This document shows, in pieces, positions 51,954 to 60,493 of a stretch of DNA of 64,000 nt. The notes under the pieces were generated by a model. The model did not search any database and had not been told where the DNA came from. It saw only the letters and a program-made list of their open reading frames with translations. The position numbers and the translations under genes were made by a program. The stretch's first letter is position 1, and each line of letters opens with the position of its first letter. Source of the DNA: GMQP-bins7 sp963776565 (GTDB taxonomy: Bacteria > Actinomycetota > Thermoleophilia > Gaiellales > Gaiellaceae); contig CAVZNF010000011.1 in NCBI GenBank assembly GCA_963776565.1, positions 1-64,000 on the forward strand, given 5' to 3'.

Positions 51954-52871
51954 GTGGGTGAGCCTCTGAGAACGACGACGACTCCGGATGGTCGCGTCCT
52001 TGCCTTTGCTGTCTGGGGTGATCCTGAGGGGTTCCCGATCATGTCCCTGCACGGGACTCCGGGGTCCAGGCTCGGCCGGTGGCCGAACGAGGAGCTCTAC
52101 AGCGAGCTCGGCGTATGCATGGTGACCCATGATCGGGCGGGGTACGGTCGATCGGCACGTCGGCGCGGGCGGACGGTGGCGGACGAGGCCGAAGACGTTT
52201 TGCTGCTCGCCGACAGCCTCGGCATCGAGCGCTTCGGCGTAAGCGGCGGATCGGGAGGTGGTCCACACGTGCTCGCCTGTGCCGCCCTCCTGCCCGACCG
52301 GGTGATTCGCGCGACATGCGTCGTCGGAGTGGCACCACTTGGATCTCCGGGCCTCGAGCGGGACGCGTGGGTTGCCGGCATGGACCCCGAGAACGTCAAG
52401 GAGTTCGGCTGGGCGGAGGCGGGCGAGGAGGTTCTCAGCGTTGAGTTGGAGCGCGAGCACACCGCCATGGCGAAACGCGTAGCCGAGGACCCGTCGAACG
52501 TTCTCAGCAATTTCGATCTCAGCGAGTCAGATCAAGCGCAGTTGATGCGTCCGGAGGTCCGTCAGGTCATTCGCGAATCGACTCCCGAGCAGGCGCTAAA
52601 TGGCGTGTGGGGCTGGGTGGACGACGACCTCGCATTTCTGCGGCCTTGGGGCTTTGACGTTCGAGACATCTCCGTACCAGTCCTGGTCAAGTACGGCGAG
52701 ACGGATGTCCTCGTCCCAGCAGCGCATGGAGCGTGGCTTGCCGCGAACGTCCCGGACTGCGTCGTCAAGGTCGACGACGAGGCCGGCCACATGGGATCGG
52801 ATCCGGAACGTGAGATCGCGGAGAACGTGCGCTGGCTCCGCGACGGCATACCTCCGCCTGGGGCTGCGTAA
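51954..52871 (+). CDS. Alpha/beta hydrolase
   Basis: Complete alpha/beta hydrolase of 305 residues. HGTPGSRLGRW is the oxyanion loop (about 34-44), VSGGSGGGPH is the nucleophile elbow with Ser at about 99, GETDVLVP carries the acid Asp (about 248), and DDEAGHMGSD carries the catalytic His. Similar to proline-iminopeptidase- or lactonase-type enzymes; substrate unknown. Starts at GTG 51954 a short distance past a GATGTCCC repeat. No partner gene. Confidence 0.88.
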   Translation: MGEPLRTTTTPDGRVLAFAVWGDPEGFPIMSLHGTPGSRLGRWPNEELYSELGVCMVTHDRAGYGRSARRRGRTVADEAEDVLLLADSLGIERFGVSGGSGGGPHVLACAALLPDRVIRATCVVGVAPLGSPGLERDAWVAGMDPENVKEFGWAEAGEEVLSVELEREHTAMAKRVAEDPSNVLSNFDLSESDQAQLMRPEVRQVIRESTPEQALNGVWGWVDDDLAFLRPWGFDVRDISVPVLVKYGETDVLVPAAHGAWLAANVPDCVVKVDDEAGHMGSDPEREIAENVRWLRDGIPPPGAA

Positions 52872-53039
52872 CGCACCAGTCGTTCGAGTCACGCGCGTTC
52901 TGTCCATGGACGACTACTGCTTAGCAGCGCGAGGCTGTGCCTAACTACGGAAGCACGTGCCACACATTGACCACGTACCTCCGAATTGTTGAGCTACCCA
53001 CGTTTCTAACTTGGAAGTGCAGCCGGTGCGGGGCGATTA

Positions 53040-53420
53040 GTGTCTCCCGGTCGTCGTGACTTCACCACGCCCTACAGCGATTCGGTCGTGACCGCTCGCC
53101 GCACACTTCTCGCTGTCGCCATCCTGTTCTCGGTGGGCGAAGCGCTCGACGCGATTAGCGTCGGCGTGGTCGGCATCGTGTTCGCCCTTCTCTTCGCGGT
53201 CGGCGCAGTGTTGATGTACCGAGGTAGTCGCTTTGGCGTTCCGCTCGTAGGAGTGCTCGTGTTGTTGGAGGTGGCCGCGTGGCCAACGTTCAGTCGGGAC
53301 ACCGCAACGGACTGGATCATCCAGGTCCCGTTCCTGATCGTCGGACTGGTTGGCCTCGCAGCACTCGGCGTCATCGTGTTTCGCGGACTGCGAACGAGAC
53401 GAGCGGGAGCGGCGAGCTAG
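53040..53420 (+). CDS. Small four-helix membrane protein
   Basis: Protein of 126 residues with four hydrophobic segments (LLAVAILFSVGEAL, VGIVFALLFAVGAVLMY, VPLVGVLVLLEVAAW, PFLIVGLVGLAALGVIVF), and a basic end (RGLRTRRAG). No family recognised. Starts at GTG 53040, without a clear ribosome site; an in-frame GTG at about residue 17 is an alternative. Followed by a palindromic repeat. Confidence 0.65.
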   Translation: MSPGRRDFTTPYSDSVVTARRTLLAVAILFSVGEALDAISVGVVGIVFALLFAVGAVLMYRGSRFGVPLVGVLVLLEVAAWPTFSRDTATDWIIQVPFLIVGLVGLAALGVIVFRGLRTRRAGAAS

Positions 53421-53442
53421 CTAGTCCTAGAAGTCAACATGC

Positions 53443-53480
53443 CACCCTCCCCGTCGCGAGGCGCTTGGGCGGTGGTCGCC
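53443..53480 (+). repeat. Palindromic REP-like repeat, copy 5
   Basis: CCACCCTCCCCGTCGCGAGG then CGCTTGGGCGGTGGTCG, a diverged copy 23 bases past the previous stop. Confidence 0.55.
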
Positions 53481-53688
53481 GGATCGCGCTGTCCGAGACT
53501 GACTGAGACAGAAAGCTGAAAGGGGAACGGGTCACGGTTGGCCGCTCTTCACCGCACCCTGGCCGGAAGCGGCAGAAACGTCCAGGGCACGGCCGCGCCC
53601 CGTTCACCTCTTTCGATGCCGCGACGCTACGCCGGTCGAGCAGCCCAGTCAACCCGAGCACGCCGCTCCGAACGTCGAACTGGGGGAC

Positions 53689-53979
53689 GTGCTGATACTG
53701 CCCGACGGTCGCGAGGCGCCGGTGGCGGCTCGCGTCGAGGCCGAGCCCCGCCCGCCGGCGGCGCGGCTCGAGGTCGCTGTCGCTGCGACGCCGCTGACGA
53801 GCGGACGAGTCGATCGCCAGAGGACGCCGAGCGGTTGCATCGAGGAGATGCGGAGCGACGATTCCGAGATGGCGTCCGAGCTTCTTCCGCGTCGCTCCAA
53901 TTTCGGAGATTGGCGCGAACGACCTGAGAGTATTGAGCCCGTGGTCGTCGGACTTCCAGAGCTCGAGCGATGCGGATGA
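53689..53979 (+). CDS. Hypothetical protein coupled to the channel-like gene
   Basis: A 96-residue frame (start GTG, LILPDGREAPVAARVEAEPR then RLEVAVAATPLTSGRV). The frame is open upstream without a clear start. No family known. Its stop overlaps the next gene by about 10 bases, which supports translation. The N-terminal part looks like a short beta-rich domain. Confidence 0.35.
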   Translation: MLILPDGREAPVAARVEAEPRPPAARLEVAVAATPLTSGRVDRQRTPSGCIEEMRSDDSEMASELLPRRSNFGDWRERPESIEPVVVGLPELERCG

Positions 53980-54368
53980 GGGTGCCCCGCGTCAGGCGGC
54001 GATGGCTGCGCTACGCGGCACCCCTGGCAGCGCTGGCGGTGCTACTAGCCGGCGGCGGGTTCGCGGCCATCGAGACTGAAACCGTCAGCGACTACGGCGA
54101 CGGAGTGCTGTGGGCGCTCTCGCTTATGACGACCGTGGGGTTTGTCGGGGGGCTGCCGCACACGTCGTGGGGCAAACTGATCGCAGCAGGTCTCATGTTG
54201 TGCGGGTTCGGTCTCCTGGCAATGACAACTGCAGCTGTCTCCTCGCTCTTCATCAGGGAGGACGAAGAGCCGGAAGAACGGCGTGAGCAGGCATTCGAGA
54301 CTGAGGTTCTACGAGAGCTGAGTGCTCTTCACGCACGGCTCGACGATCTCGAGAAGCCGGAGCGTTGA
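53970..54368 (+). CDS. Two-helix channel-like protein (potassium channel pore fold)
   Basis: Protein of 132 residues. Helix 1 (about 14-33, APLAALAVLLAGGGFAAIE), pore loop VLWALSLMTTVGFVGGLPHTSWGK, helix 2 (LIAAGLMLCGFGLLAMTTAAVSSLF), and an acidic coiled-coil tail (EVLRELSALHARLDDLEK). The layout is that of a 2TM ion channel, but the filter reads TTVGFVGG rather than TVGYGD, so selectivity may be altered or lost. The tail could make a tetramer. It overlaps the preceding small gene. Confidence 0.7.
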   Translation: MRMRVPRVRRRWLRYAAPLAALAVLLAGGGFAAIETETVSDYGDGVLWALSLMTTVGFVGGLPHTSWGKLIAAGLMLCGFGLLAMTTAAVSSLFIREDEEPEERREQAFETEVLRELSALHARLDDLEKPER

Positions 54369-54628
54369 CCGACGTGATTGCGACGGGGGGTCGATTCGCG
54401 TAACACCACATCGGAGGGTCAGCCAACCGCGCGGCGAACCCGGCACCGATCCCGGTACTTAGTAGTGCCGGTGTATACGCAATTAACCCCGACGCACAGC
54501 ACCGCGCATTCCCCGATGCCCCGTCGAAGCTGCTCCGCGAGGCGCCTGCTACTCAGAGGGTGCGAGGTCCCGCGCGCGAGCGCGTGACGCGCGCGCGGGA
54601 AGTCGCGGCAAGGACACGCGTGAGCCGC
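54369..54628. other. Intergenic region between convergent genes
   Basis: About 260 bases with the hairpin at 54568-54600; no gene seen. Confidence 0.6.
54568..54600. terminator. Terminator-like hairpin after the STAND gene
   Basis: 11-bp stem TCCCGCGCGCG/CGCGCGCGGGA with an 11-base loop, about 30 bases past the stop codon of the minus-strand STAND gene. Confidence 0.6.
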
Positions 54629-57145
54629 CTACGAAGTACCGCCCGGCGTGGTCGGTTCGAGAGCGCCCCGCGCAGCTTCGAGCGCTCCGTCATAGTCGAG
54701 CGCACGACCCTCGGCCCAGAGCCTGTCGAAGAGCTCGTCTCCGAGCGCTTCTCGCGCGGTTGCGACGAGGGACTCGAAACGGGTGAGACGCGGCCCCCAG
54801 ATCGGCACTCCGACCTCGTCCCTGAGCCCGTCCGCAGCTCCCAGCAGGCGGGCAGCCGCTTCTGCCCGACTGTCCGTCAGCGTGAGCCCGGCAGCCGCCT
54901 CGAGCCCGTAGGACAGCCCGTCGTATAGCCGCACCGCCTCGAACGCGTCCAGTGCAACTTCCAGCACCTCGCGGGCCTCGTCGGGGCGTCCGAGGGCGAG
55001 GTGGAGCTCCGCCAAATTCGTGCCGTTATGCGCCGTCGAAACCTCGTCATCTACGTAGCGCGCCAGCGAATACCCCCGCTCGAAAAGCGTCTCCTCCGCG
55101 AAGTCGCTGCGGCCTGTGTTGAGCCACCCGAGAGCGCCGAGCACGATCGCCTCTCCCCACGCATCGCCGAAACCTGCGAAGAGGCGAGCACTCTCACGCA
55201 TGAGCTCGCGAGCGCGGTCGACGTCGATCGGCGCAGTCGCGAGACCGAGCCCGACCAGCGCGGTAGCACGTCCTTCGTCGTCGTCATGCGTGTCGAACCA
55301 CTCGACCGCGGCGCCGAGCTCGGCATGCGCGGTCGCGATGTCCGAGAGCAGCGCTGCGAGAACGCCGCCGACCGTCTGCAGACGAGCTCGAGACGCATCG
55401 GAGAGTTCGCCTTGCGCACCGAGGAGTTGGCCGACGAGCTTCCGTCCTTCGAGGTATCGCCCCGTCAGCCAATAGAGCAGCATCGACCACACGAGACCCG
55501 CGGCGTCGTCGAGACGCCCGACCTGCTCGAGCTCGACCAGCGTCCGACGCACGTTTTCGCGATCGAGATCGAGGACCTCCTTCCAACCGCGCTGCTCGAT
55601 TCCACGAAGGCCTGCGTACGCAGCACGGGCGACGTCGGCGTAGTGGTCCGCGTGGGCGATGCGGATCGCGTCGGCGTCCGGGCGGCCGCCGAGACGCTCG
55701 GCCGCATACTCGGACACGACCTGAAGCATCCGAAAACGAGTCTCAGACTCGGACGCTGCGTGCACGAGCAGGCTCTTGTCAACGAGTGCGGAGAGCGAGG
55801 ACAGCACGGCCAGCGCGTCGCCACCCACGACCGACCGGGCAGCTTCGATCGTGAACGAATCGCCGAATGCCCCGAGCCGTTCGAAGACATCGCGCTCGTG
55901 ATCTGCGAGGAGTTGATAACTCCAGTCGATCGTCGCCCGCACCGTCTGCTGGCGGGCAGGGGCGTCACGACGACCGCTCACAGGGGCGTCGAGCGACGAC
56001 TTGACGTGCTCGACGAGAGCGCGCGGCGGCAACATCTTCGCGGCGGCCGCGACGAGCTCGACCGCGAGCGGCAACCCGTCGACGCGCCGGCAGATCTCGT
56101 GCGCCGCGCGGATGTTCTCCTCGTCCCAGATGACGCTCGGACGCACGGCGGTGACGCGCTCCCTAAAGAGCGTGGCAGCACTGGCGAGCGGCGGAACGCC
56201 GTATTCGTGCTCGCCCTGCAGCCGGAGCGGCTCACGGCTGGTGGCGAGCACCTCAAGCCAGCTGCTCGTCTCCAGCAGCCGCGTGACGAGCGGAGCCGCG
56301 GCGAGCAGATGTTCGAAGTTGTCGAGCAGGAGCAGAAGGTGCAGGTCGCGAAGTCGTCGGGCGAGACCGAACTCCTGATCCGGACCGAGCGACGAGAGCC
56401 CGACGGCGTCGCCAATGGCCGCCGGCACCAAATCCGGATCCGCGAGGCGGTCGAGCGGGACGTACACCGCACCGTCGGCAAATTTCGGAGCGAGCCGGCG
56501 AGCCGCCTCGAGGGCGAGTCGCGTTTTCCCGATCCCCCCTGGGCCAGTCAGGGTGACGAGCCGTACGTCGCTCCGCTCGACGAGCCGCAGGAGCTCGCCG
56601 AGCTCGTCGTCCCGTCCGACGAACGACGTCGTGCGAGCGGGTAGCCCGGATCGCTGCTCGGGCGGGTCTGCATCCGCGTGGAACCGCTCGGTCAGGAGGA
56701 GCGCGAGGTCGTCGCCCACGAGGCCCCTAAGCTCCTGCGCCGTCGTGAACGTCCGGTAGGCGGAGCCGGCTTCCTCCTCGATCCGACGAATGAGCGAGAC
56801 GAGGCGGTCCTCGCGCTCATGTGCCGGCTCCTTGACGTAAAGGAGCATCGGCTTGCCCTGGCCGAGGTTGAACTCGTCCTCGAGGCCCGAGATCGCACTC
56901 CCCGACGCGATCCAGCCGTAGCTCTGCCAGTAGACTCCGACGAAGACGTCGCACTGATCGACGTAGGCCGAGTACAGGTCACGCGGTGCGTGCGGACGCG
57001 CACCCTGCTCAAAGAGCACGGGAGCGAGGTGCAGCGACGAGATCGCCTCGCGTGCGGCGACACGCTCCTGTGCGAGCTCGCGCAGCGTCGAGGAGACGAA
57101 GACCCGCAGACGGCGATCCGGGGTCAAGATCGGCCGCTGCGCCAC
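54629..57145 (-). CDS. DUF4062-STAND NTPase with TPR-like C-terminus
   Basis: Protein of 838 residues. Residues about 13-95 are a DUF4062 domain (LRVFVSSTLRELAQERVAA, CDVFVGVYWQSYGW, GLEDEFNLGQGKPMLLYVK), a flavodoxin-like fold related to TIR-type nucleotide-binding domains. NB-ARC/STAND ATPase follows: Walker A GPGGIGKT at 201-208, Walker B LLLLDNFEHLL near 270, sensor EVLATSREPLRL, and GLPLAVELVAA (GLPL motif). The last 350 residues are helical TPR-like (sensor). STAND proteins with an N-terminal effector act as switch-like regulators or defence sensors. No partner gene; it is divergent from the nitronate monooxygenase. Confidence 0.88.
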   Translation of the reverse strand: MAQRPILTPDRRLRVFVSSTLRELAQERVAAREAISSLHLAPVLFEQGARPHAPRDLYSAYVDQCDVFVGVYWQSYGWIASGSAISGLEDEFNLGQGKPMLLYVKEPAHEREDRLVSLIRRIEEEAGSAYRTFTTAQELRGLVGDDLALLLTERFHADADPPEQRSGLPARTTSFVGRDDELGELLRLVERSDVRLVTLTGPGGIGKTRLALEAARRLAPKFADGAVYVPLDRLADPDLVPAAIGDAVGLSSLGPDQEFGLARRLRDLHLLLLLDNFEHLLAAAPLVTRLLETSSWLEVLATSREPLRLQGEHEYGVPPLASAATLFRERVTAVRPSVIWDEENIRAAHEICRRVDGLPLAVELVAAAAKMLPPRALVEHVKSSLDAPVSGRRDAPARQQTVRATIDWSYQLLADHERDVFERLGAFGDSFTIEAARSVVGGDALAVLSSLSALVDKSLLVHAASESETRFRMLQVVSEYAAERLGGRPDADAIRIAHADHYADVARAAYAGLRGIEQRGWKEVLDLDRENVRRTLVELEQVGRLDDAAGLVWSMLLYWLTGRYLEGRKLVGQLLGAQGELSDASRARLQTVGGVLAALLSDIATAHAELGAAVEWFDTHDDDEGRATALVGLGLATAPIDVDRARELMRESARLFAGFGDAWGEAIVLGALGWLNTGRSDFAEETLFERGYSLARYVDDEVSTAHNGTNLAELHLALGRPDEAREVLEVALDAFEAVRLYDGLSYGLEAAAGLTLTDSRAEAAARLLGAADGLRDEVGVPIWGPRLTRFESLVATAREALGDELFDRLWAEGRALDYDGALEAARGALEPTTPGGTS

Positions 57146-57301
57146 TGCGGCAGCGTAAACCTGCCGACTGGTGGACGTGCCTACTTCGGCTTCGGCGTGG
57201 AGAGCGTGACGTCGAGCGACCGCGTGACAACCATCGCCAACTAACTACGGACGGTTGCTTCCCCGGTCCGTCGCGGGCAATGTTTGCGACCGGGAGCGAT
57301 C

Positions 57302-58337
57302 ATGAACGTGGACGCATTCAGGTCGGTGATGGAGACTCCAGTGGTCGGCGCGCCGCTGGCAGGAGGCTCGTCGACGCCAGAGCTCACAGCGGCCGTCTCC
57401 GACGCTGGCGGACTCGGCTTCATCGCTGCCGGCTACAAGACGGTCGACGAAGTTCGCAGGGAGATCAAGCAGGTGCGGGCGAAAACGAGGCGACCATTCG
57501 GCGTCAATGTCTTCTTCCCGACCCAACTGATGGAGGACGAGGCGGCGGTAGGTGTTTACGCCGCCAGGCTCGCGGCCGAGGCGGAGCGCTACGGCGTCGC
57601 ATGTGGGGAAGCACGCTGGGGCGACGACGGGTGGGAAGGAAAACTCGAGCTCGTCACACGCGAGCGGCCAGCCGTGGCGTCGTTCACATTCGGGTGTCCC
57701 GACCGCTCGATCGTCGCGCAGCTACAGAGCAGCGGAATCGCTGTCTGGTGCACGGTGACGACTCCAACGGAGGCAACGGCCGCGGCCGCGGCCGGCGTTG
57801 AGGCACTCGTCGTGCAAGGAGCAGAGGCGGGCGGTCACCAAGGCTCATTCGACGACACCGACGAGGCGCCCATCGGCCTCCTTGCCCTGCTTCAGCTCGT
57901 CCGCAACGCGACCCATCTGCCGCTCGTGGCTGCGGGCGGGATAGCCAACGGCGTGGGAGTCGCGGGCGTCATCGCTGCGGGTGCATCGGCCGCTCAGATA
58001 GGGAGCGGCCTGATGCTGACCCCAGAGGCCGGGACGAGCGCACCACACCGGGCAGCGTTCGCCGGTGCCGCGCCAACCGCGTTGACACGCGCCTTCAGCG
58101 GACGCCGCGCGCGGGGAATCGTTAACCGTTTCTATGCGTGACCACGACGCCGCGGCTCCGAAGGCTTACCCGCAAGTCCACTACCTCACCGCGCCGCTTC
58201 GCGCAGCCGCGCGCGCCGCGGCAGATGCCGATGGAATCAACCTGTGGGCCGGGCAGGCCTACTCGCTGGCCGAGGCGGTACCGGCTGCAGAGCTCGTCGC
58301 ACGCTGGGGAGCGGAGGCACACGCGGCACTTCAGTAG
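57302..58337 (+). CDS. Nitronate monooxygenase-type flavoenzyme, frameshifted near the end
   Basis: TIM-barrel FMN oxidase of the 2-nitropropane dioxygenase family. From ATG 57302: VGAPLAGGSSTPELTAAVSD, GGLGFIAAGYK, FGVNVFFPT, ALVVQGAEAGGHQGSF (catalytic His in GGH), LLALLQLVRNATHLPLVAAGGIANG and AAQIGSGLM. The frame stops at 58141 after RGIVNRFYA; one frame over it continues MRDHDAAAPKAYPQVHYLTA, PLRAA, then INLWAGQAYSLAE to 58337, which is the conserved end of the family. One extra T near 58131 explains it. Without the tail the enzyme would lack about 65 residues. Confidence 0.85.
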
Positions 58338-58545
58338 TGATCGGGCCGCGGATGCGCGCAAGCCAGGGTGGACGCCTGCGTAACCTCAGCCGCACGCGCA
58401 CGAACGCCTATAGAAGGTGTCAAACTTCGTTCATCGAGATCGCAACTCCGCTGTGTTCCGCGAGGCTTCGCGATGGCAGTAGTTGCTGGCACGAGATCTG
58501 CGACCTCCATCTGATCCTGCACCGAGCTCGCCGGGCGGCAGCCTC
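58338..58545. other. Intergenic region between convergent genes
   Basis: About 200 bases; nothing recognised. Confidence 0.5.
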
Positions 58546-59226
58546 TCAGTACGCGTCGTGGTAGTTCCACCAGGTGTACGGCGGTGTTTGTGGGTAGCCC
58601 TCGGGTGAGTCCTCCCACTCCTCCTGGCGTCCGAGCGCGGTGATGTCGAGATAGCTCCACGTGCTCCCCATCGCCTCGTCGCCGCGGTTGTTCAGGAAGT
58701 AGGTGCGGAAGATGCGGTCGCCGTCTCGGAAGAAGGCGTTCGTGCCGTGCCACTCGTCGACCCCAAAGTCGGCGTCGAAGTCGTCCGTCAGCGTGTACCA
58801 GGGGATCGGATCCCATCCCATGCGTGCCTTCAGACCCTTGATCTCGGCCTGGGGTGCACGCGAGACGAAGACGAGCGTCGTGCCGCGGGCGTTTAGGTGG
58901 GCTGGATGTGCGACCTGGTCGGCGACCAGGGAGCAGCCCACGCAGGCTCGCTCTGGGTACGCGCCTCCCTCGGCGTAGGTGGTTATGTCGGGCGCGTAGA
59001 AGGCGCGGTAGACGATCAGCTGGCGACGGCCCTCGAACAGGTCCGCGAGGCTTGCCGGGCCGTTCGGACCCTCGAACCGATACTCCTTCTCGACGGCCAT
59101 CCACGGCATCCGTCGGCGCTCGGCGGCGAGCGCGTCGCGCGCCCGTGTGACCTCCTTCTCTTTCACCAACAACTTCTCGCGCGCGGCTTTCCACTCCGTT
59201 GGCGAGACGATCGGTGGCAGGTTCAT
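58546..59226 (-). CDS. DUF899 thioredoxin-like protein
   Basis: Protein of 226 residues typical of DUF899: VSPTEWKAAREKLLVKEKE at the start, RRRMPWMAVEKEYRFEGPNG, then a thioredoxin-like fold with QLIVYRAFYAPD, ACVGCSLVADQV (CxxC at the usual site), RAPQAEIKGLKARMGWDPIP, and the closing DITALGRQEEWEDSPEG and WWNYHDAY. The family is common in actinobacteria and proteobacteria; function is unproven, probably redox. The GACCTGATGAAC region gives the ATG with AAAGGAG before it. Nothing is overlapped. Confidence 0.9.
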   Translation of the reverse strand: MNLPPIVSPTEWKAAREKLLVKEKEVTRARDALAAERRRMPWMAVEKEYRFEGPNGPASLADLFEGRRQLIVYRAFYAPDITTYAEGGAYPERACVGCSLVADQVAHPAHLNARGTTLVFVSRAPQAEIKGLKARMGWDPIPWYTLTDDFDADFGVDEWHGTNAFFRDGDRIFRTYFLNNRGDEAMGSTWSYLDITALGRQEEWEDSPEGYPQTPPYTWWNYHDAY

Positions 59227-59409
59227 CAGGTCTCCTTTCCGCGACGATCACAACATCGTTATGGCCTAGACCGTGCGGTACGGCCAAAGTCACCGCAGGC
59301 CCCGTAGGTCGAGGTGCGTCTTGAGATTCGGCGCTCGCCAAAGTCTCCTTGTCAGCGGAGACCGGTGCCGTAGCCAACGACGATCGCGCCATCACTTCGC
59401 TCCCGGCTC
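59227..59409. other. Intergenic region
   Basis: About 180 bases between the DUF899 gene and the hairpin; nothing recognised. Confidence 0.4.
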
Positions 59410-59444
59410 AGGTGCGGAGCGGGGATCACGCCCGCTCCGCACCT
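59410..59444. terminator. Terminator hairpin
   Basis: 14-bp perfect stem AGGTGCGGAGCGGG/CCCGCTCCGCACCT with a 7-base loop, right after the SRPBCC gene's stop. Confidence 0.75.
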
Positions 59445-59451
59445 CTCTCCC

Positions 59452-59895
59452 TCAGCCGGCGAGAGGGCGGCCGGTCTCGAGCAGCGTCTTGAGCCCGCTG
59501 AGGACGAACATCCAGCCGCCTGCCACCGACTCGGCCGTCTTGGGAGCACCCTCGAGCTGGTCGTGGACGAGCGTCAGCTTGGTGACACCGTCGTCCTGCG
59601 GGTCGATCTCCCAGGTGACACGGCTGGGCTCCTCCGCCGCGAGGTCGGGGTCGTAGAGGCCCTGCCACTCGTGGACGAGCCGGCGCGGCGGGTCCTCCTC
59701 GATGATCGCCGAGTCGCCCCAGAGCTCGCCGTTGGGACCGTAAGCGAGGCGCCTGCCGTCAGCCATTTCGACGCGGGAGGCGAAGAAGTACTTGGTCGTG
59801 AACTCGGGCTTCGTGATCGCGTCCCACACCTGCTCGGCGGTTGCCTTGATGAAGAGTTGGTAGACCTGCGTGGTCGTTACGGTCGCGGTAGTCAT
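59452..59895 (-). CDS. SRPBCC/AHSA1-domain protein
   Basis: START/AHSA1-like ligand-binding fold, about 147 residues: QVYQLFIKATAEQVWDAITKPEF (first strand and helix), a beta-sheet part (EMADGRRLAYGPNGELWGDS, then LVHEWQGLYDPDL, SRVTWEIDPQDDGVTKLTLVHD), and the C-terminal helix (GGWMFVLSGLKTLLETG). Start ATG 59895 overlaps the stop of the ArsR-like gene (ATGA), so this is a two-gene unit, a common arrangement in which the regulator controls the ligand-binding protein. Ligand unknown. Confidence 0.88.
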   Translation of the reverse strand: MTTATVTTTQVYQLFIKATAEQVWDAITKPEFTTKYFFASRVEMADGRRLAYGPNGELWGDSAIIEEDPPRRLVHEWQGLYDPDLAAEEPSRVTWEIDPQDDGVTKLTLVHDQLEGAPKTAESVAGGWMFVLSGLKTLLETGRPLAG

Positions 59896-60212
59896 GCGCT
59901 CTCCTCCAATCGAGTCTTGAGGTCGATGAGCGCCGAAACCTGGCGCTCCCTGTACTTGTCGATCCACCGGTCGTGGATCACGCGGATCGGCACCGGGTTG
60001 AGAAAGTGGAGCTTCTGCCGTCCCTGGCGGCGCGTGACGACGAGACCGGCATCCTCGAGCACGCGCAGGTGCTTCATGGCGCCGAACCGGGTCATCTCCA
60101 ACTCAGACTCGAGCTCGGTGAGCGTGCGGCCGTCACGCGCAAAGAGCCGGTCGAGCAGGAGGCGCCGCGTCGGGTCGGCGAGCGCCTTGAAAACCCGGTC
60201 GTCGTCGGTCAC
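59892..60212 (-). CDS. ArsR-type (HTH_20-like) regulator of the SRPBCC gene
   Basis: Winged-helix regulator of about 106 residues. VFKALADPTRRLLLDRLFARDGRTLTELE and MKHLRVLEDAGLVVTRRQGRQKLHFLNPVPI are typical for the ArsR subgroup paired with SRPBCC proteins; it has no Cys cluster, so it is not a metal sensor. I chose GTG 60212 (VTDDDRVFKALADP); the frame is open to 60320. An imperfect symmetric GGTGACCAAAGAGTCACA site lies just upstream (60226-60243) and may be its operator. Confidence 0.85.
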   Translation of the reverse strand: MTDDDRVFKALADPTRRLLLDRLFARDGRTLTELESELEMTRFGAMKHLRVLEDAGLVVTRRQGRQKLHFLNPVPIRVIHDRWIDKYRERQVSALIDLKTRLEESA

Positions 60213-60225
60213 GTCTCCACAATAG

Positions 60226-60243
60226 GTGACCAAAGAGTCACAT
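60226..60243. promoter_or_regulatory. Possible operator of the ArsR/SRPBCC unit
   Basis: GGTGACCAAAGAGTCACA contains TGAC/GTCA half-sites 6 bases apart, within 15-30 bases of the regulator's start. Confidence 0.35.
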
Positions 60244-60454
60244 GTCAAGCGGAGCTCGCCCCGCCGAGACGTCCTTGATGAATCACCGCCCGCCTGATCA
60301 CGTGAGGCTGCTCGAGTCACGCTCGCAGCCCGCCTCAGCTCTGACGTCGCGACTCAGAGCGCGAGGCGATGCAGCGCTCGCGGGCGCGTCGTCGGCGAAT
60401 TCGCGTGTAGCGCACGCCCGGCAGAACGGGATGAGAACGTTGTCGGGAGACCGG

Positions 60455-60488
60455 TCCGGCGCGCCCGCACGTAGACGGGCGCGCCGGA
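60455..60488. terminator. Terminator-like hairpin
   Basis: 13-bp stem TCCGGCGCGCCCG/CGGGCGCGCCGGA with an 8-base loop, beside the stop of the sialidase-like gene. Confidence 0.7.
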
Positions 60489-60493
60489 CGTGC

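Noticed and set aside
55001..56644. 547-residue plus-strand frame
   Set aside because: Shadow of the STAND gene on the other strand; Arg/Glu/Asp-rich with no domain features.
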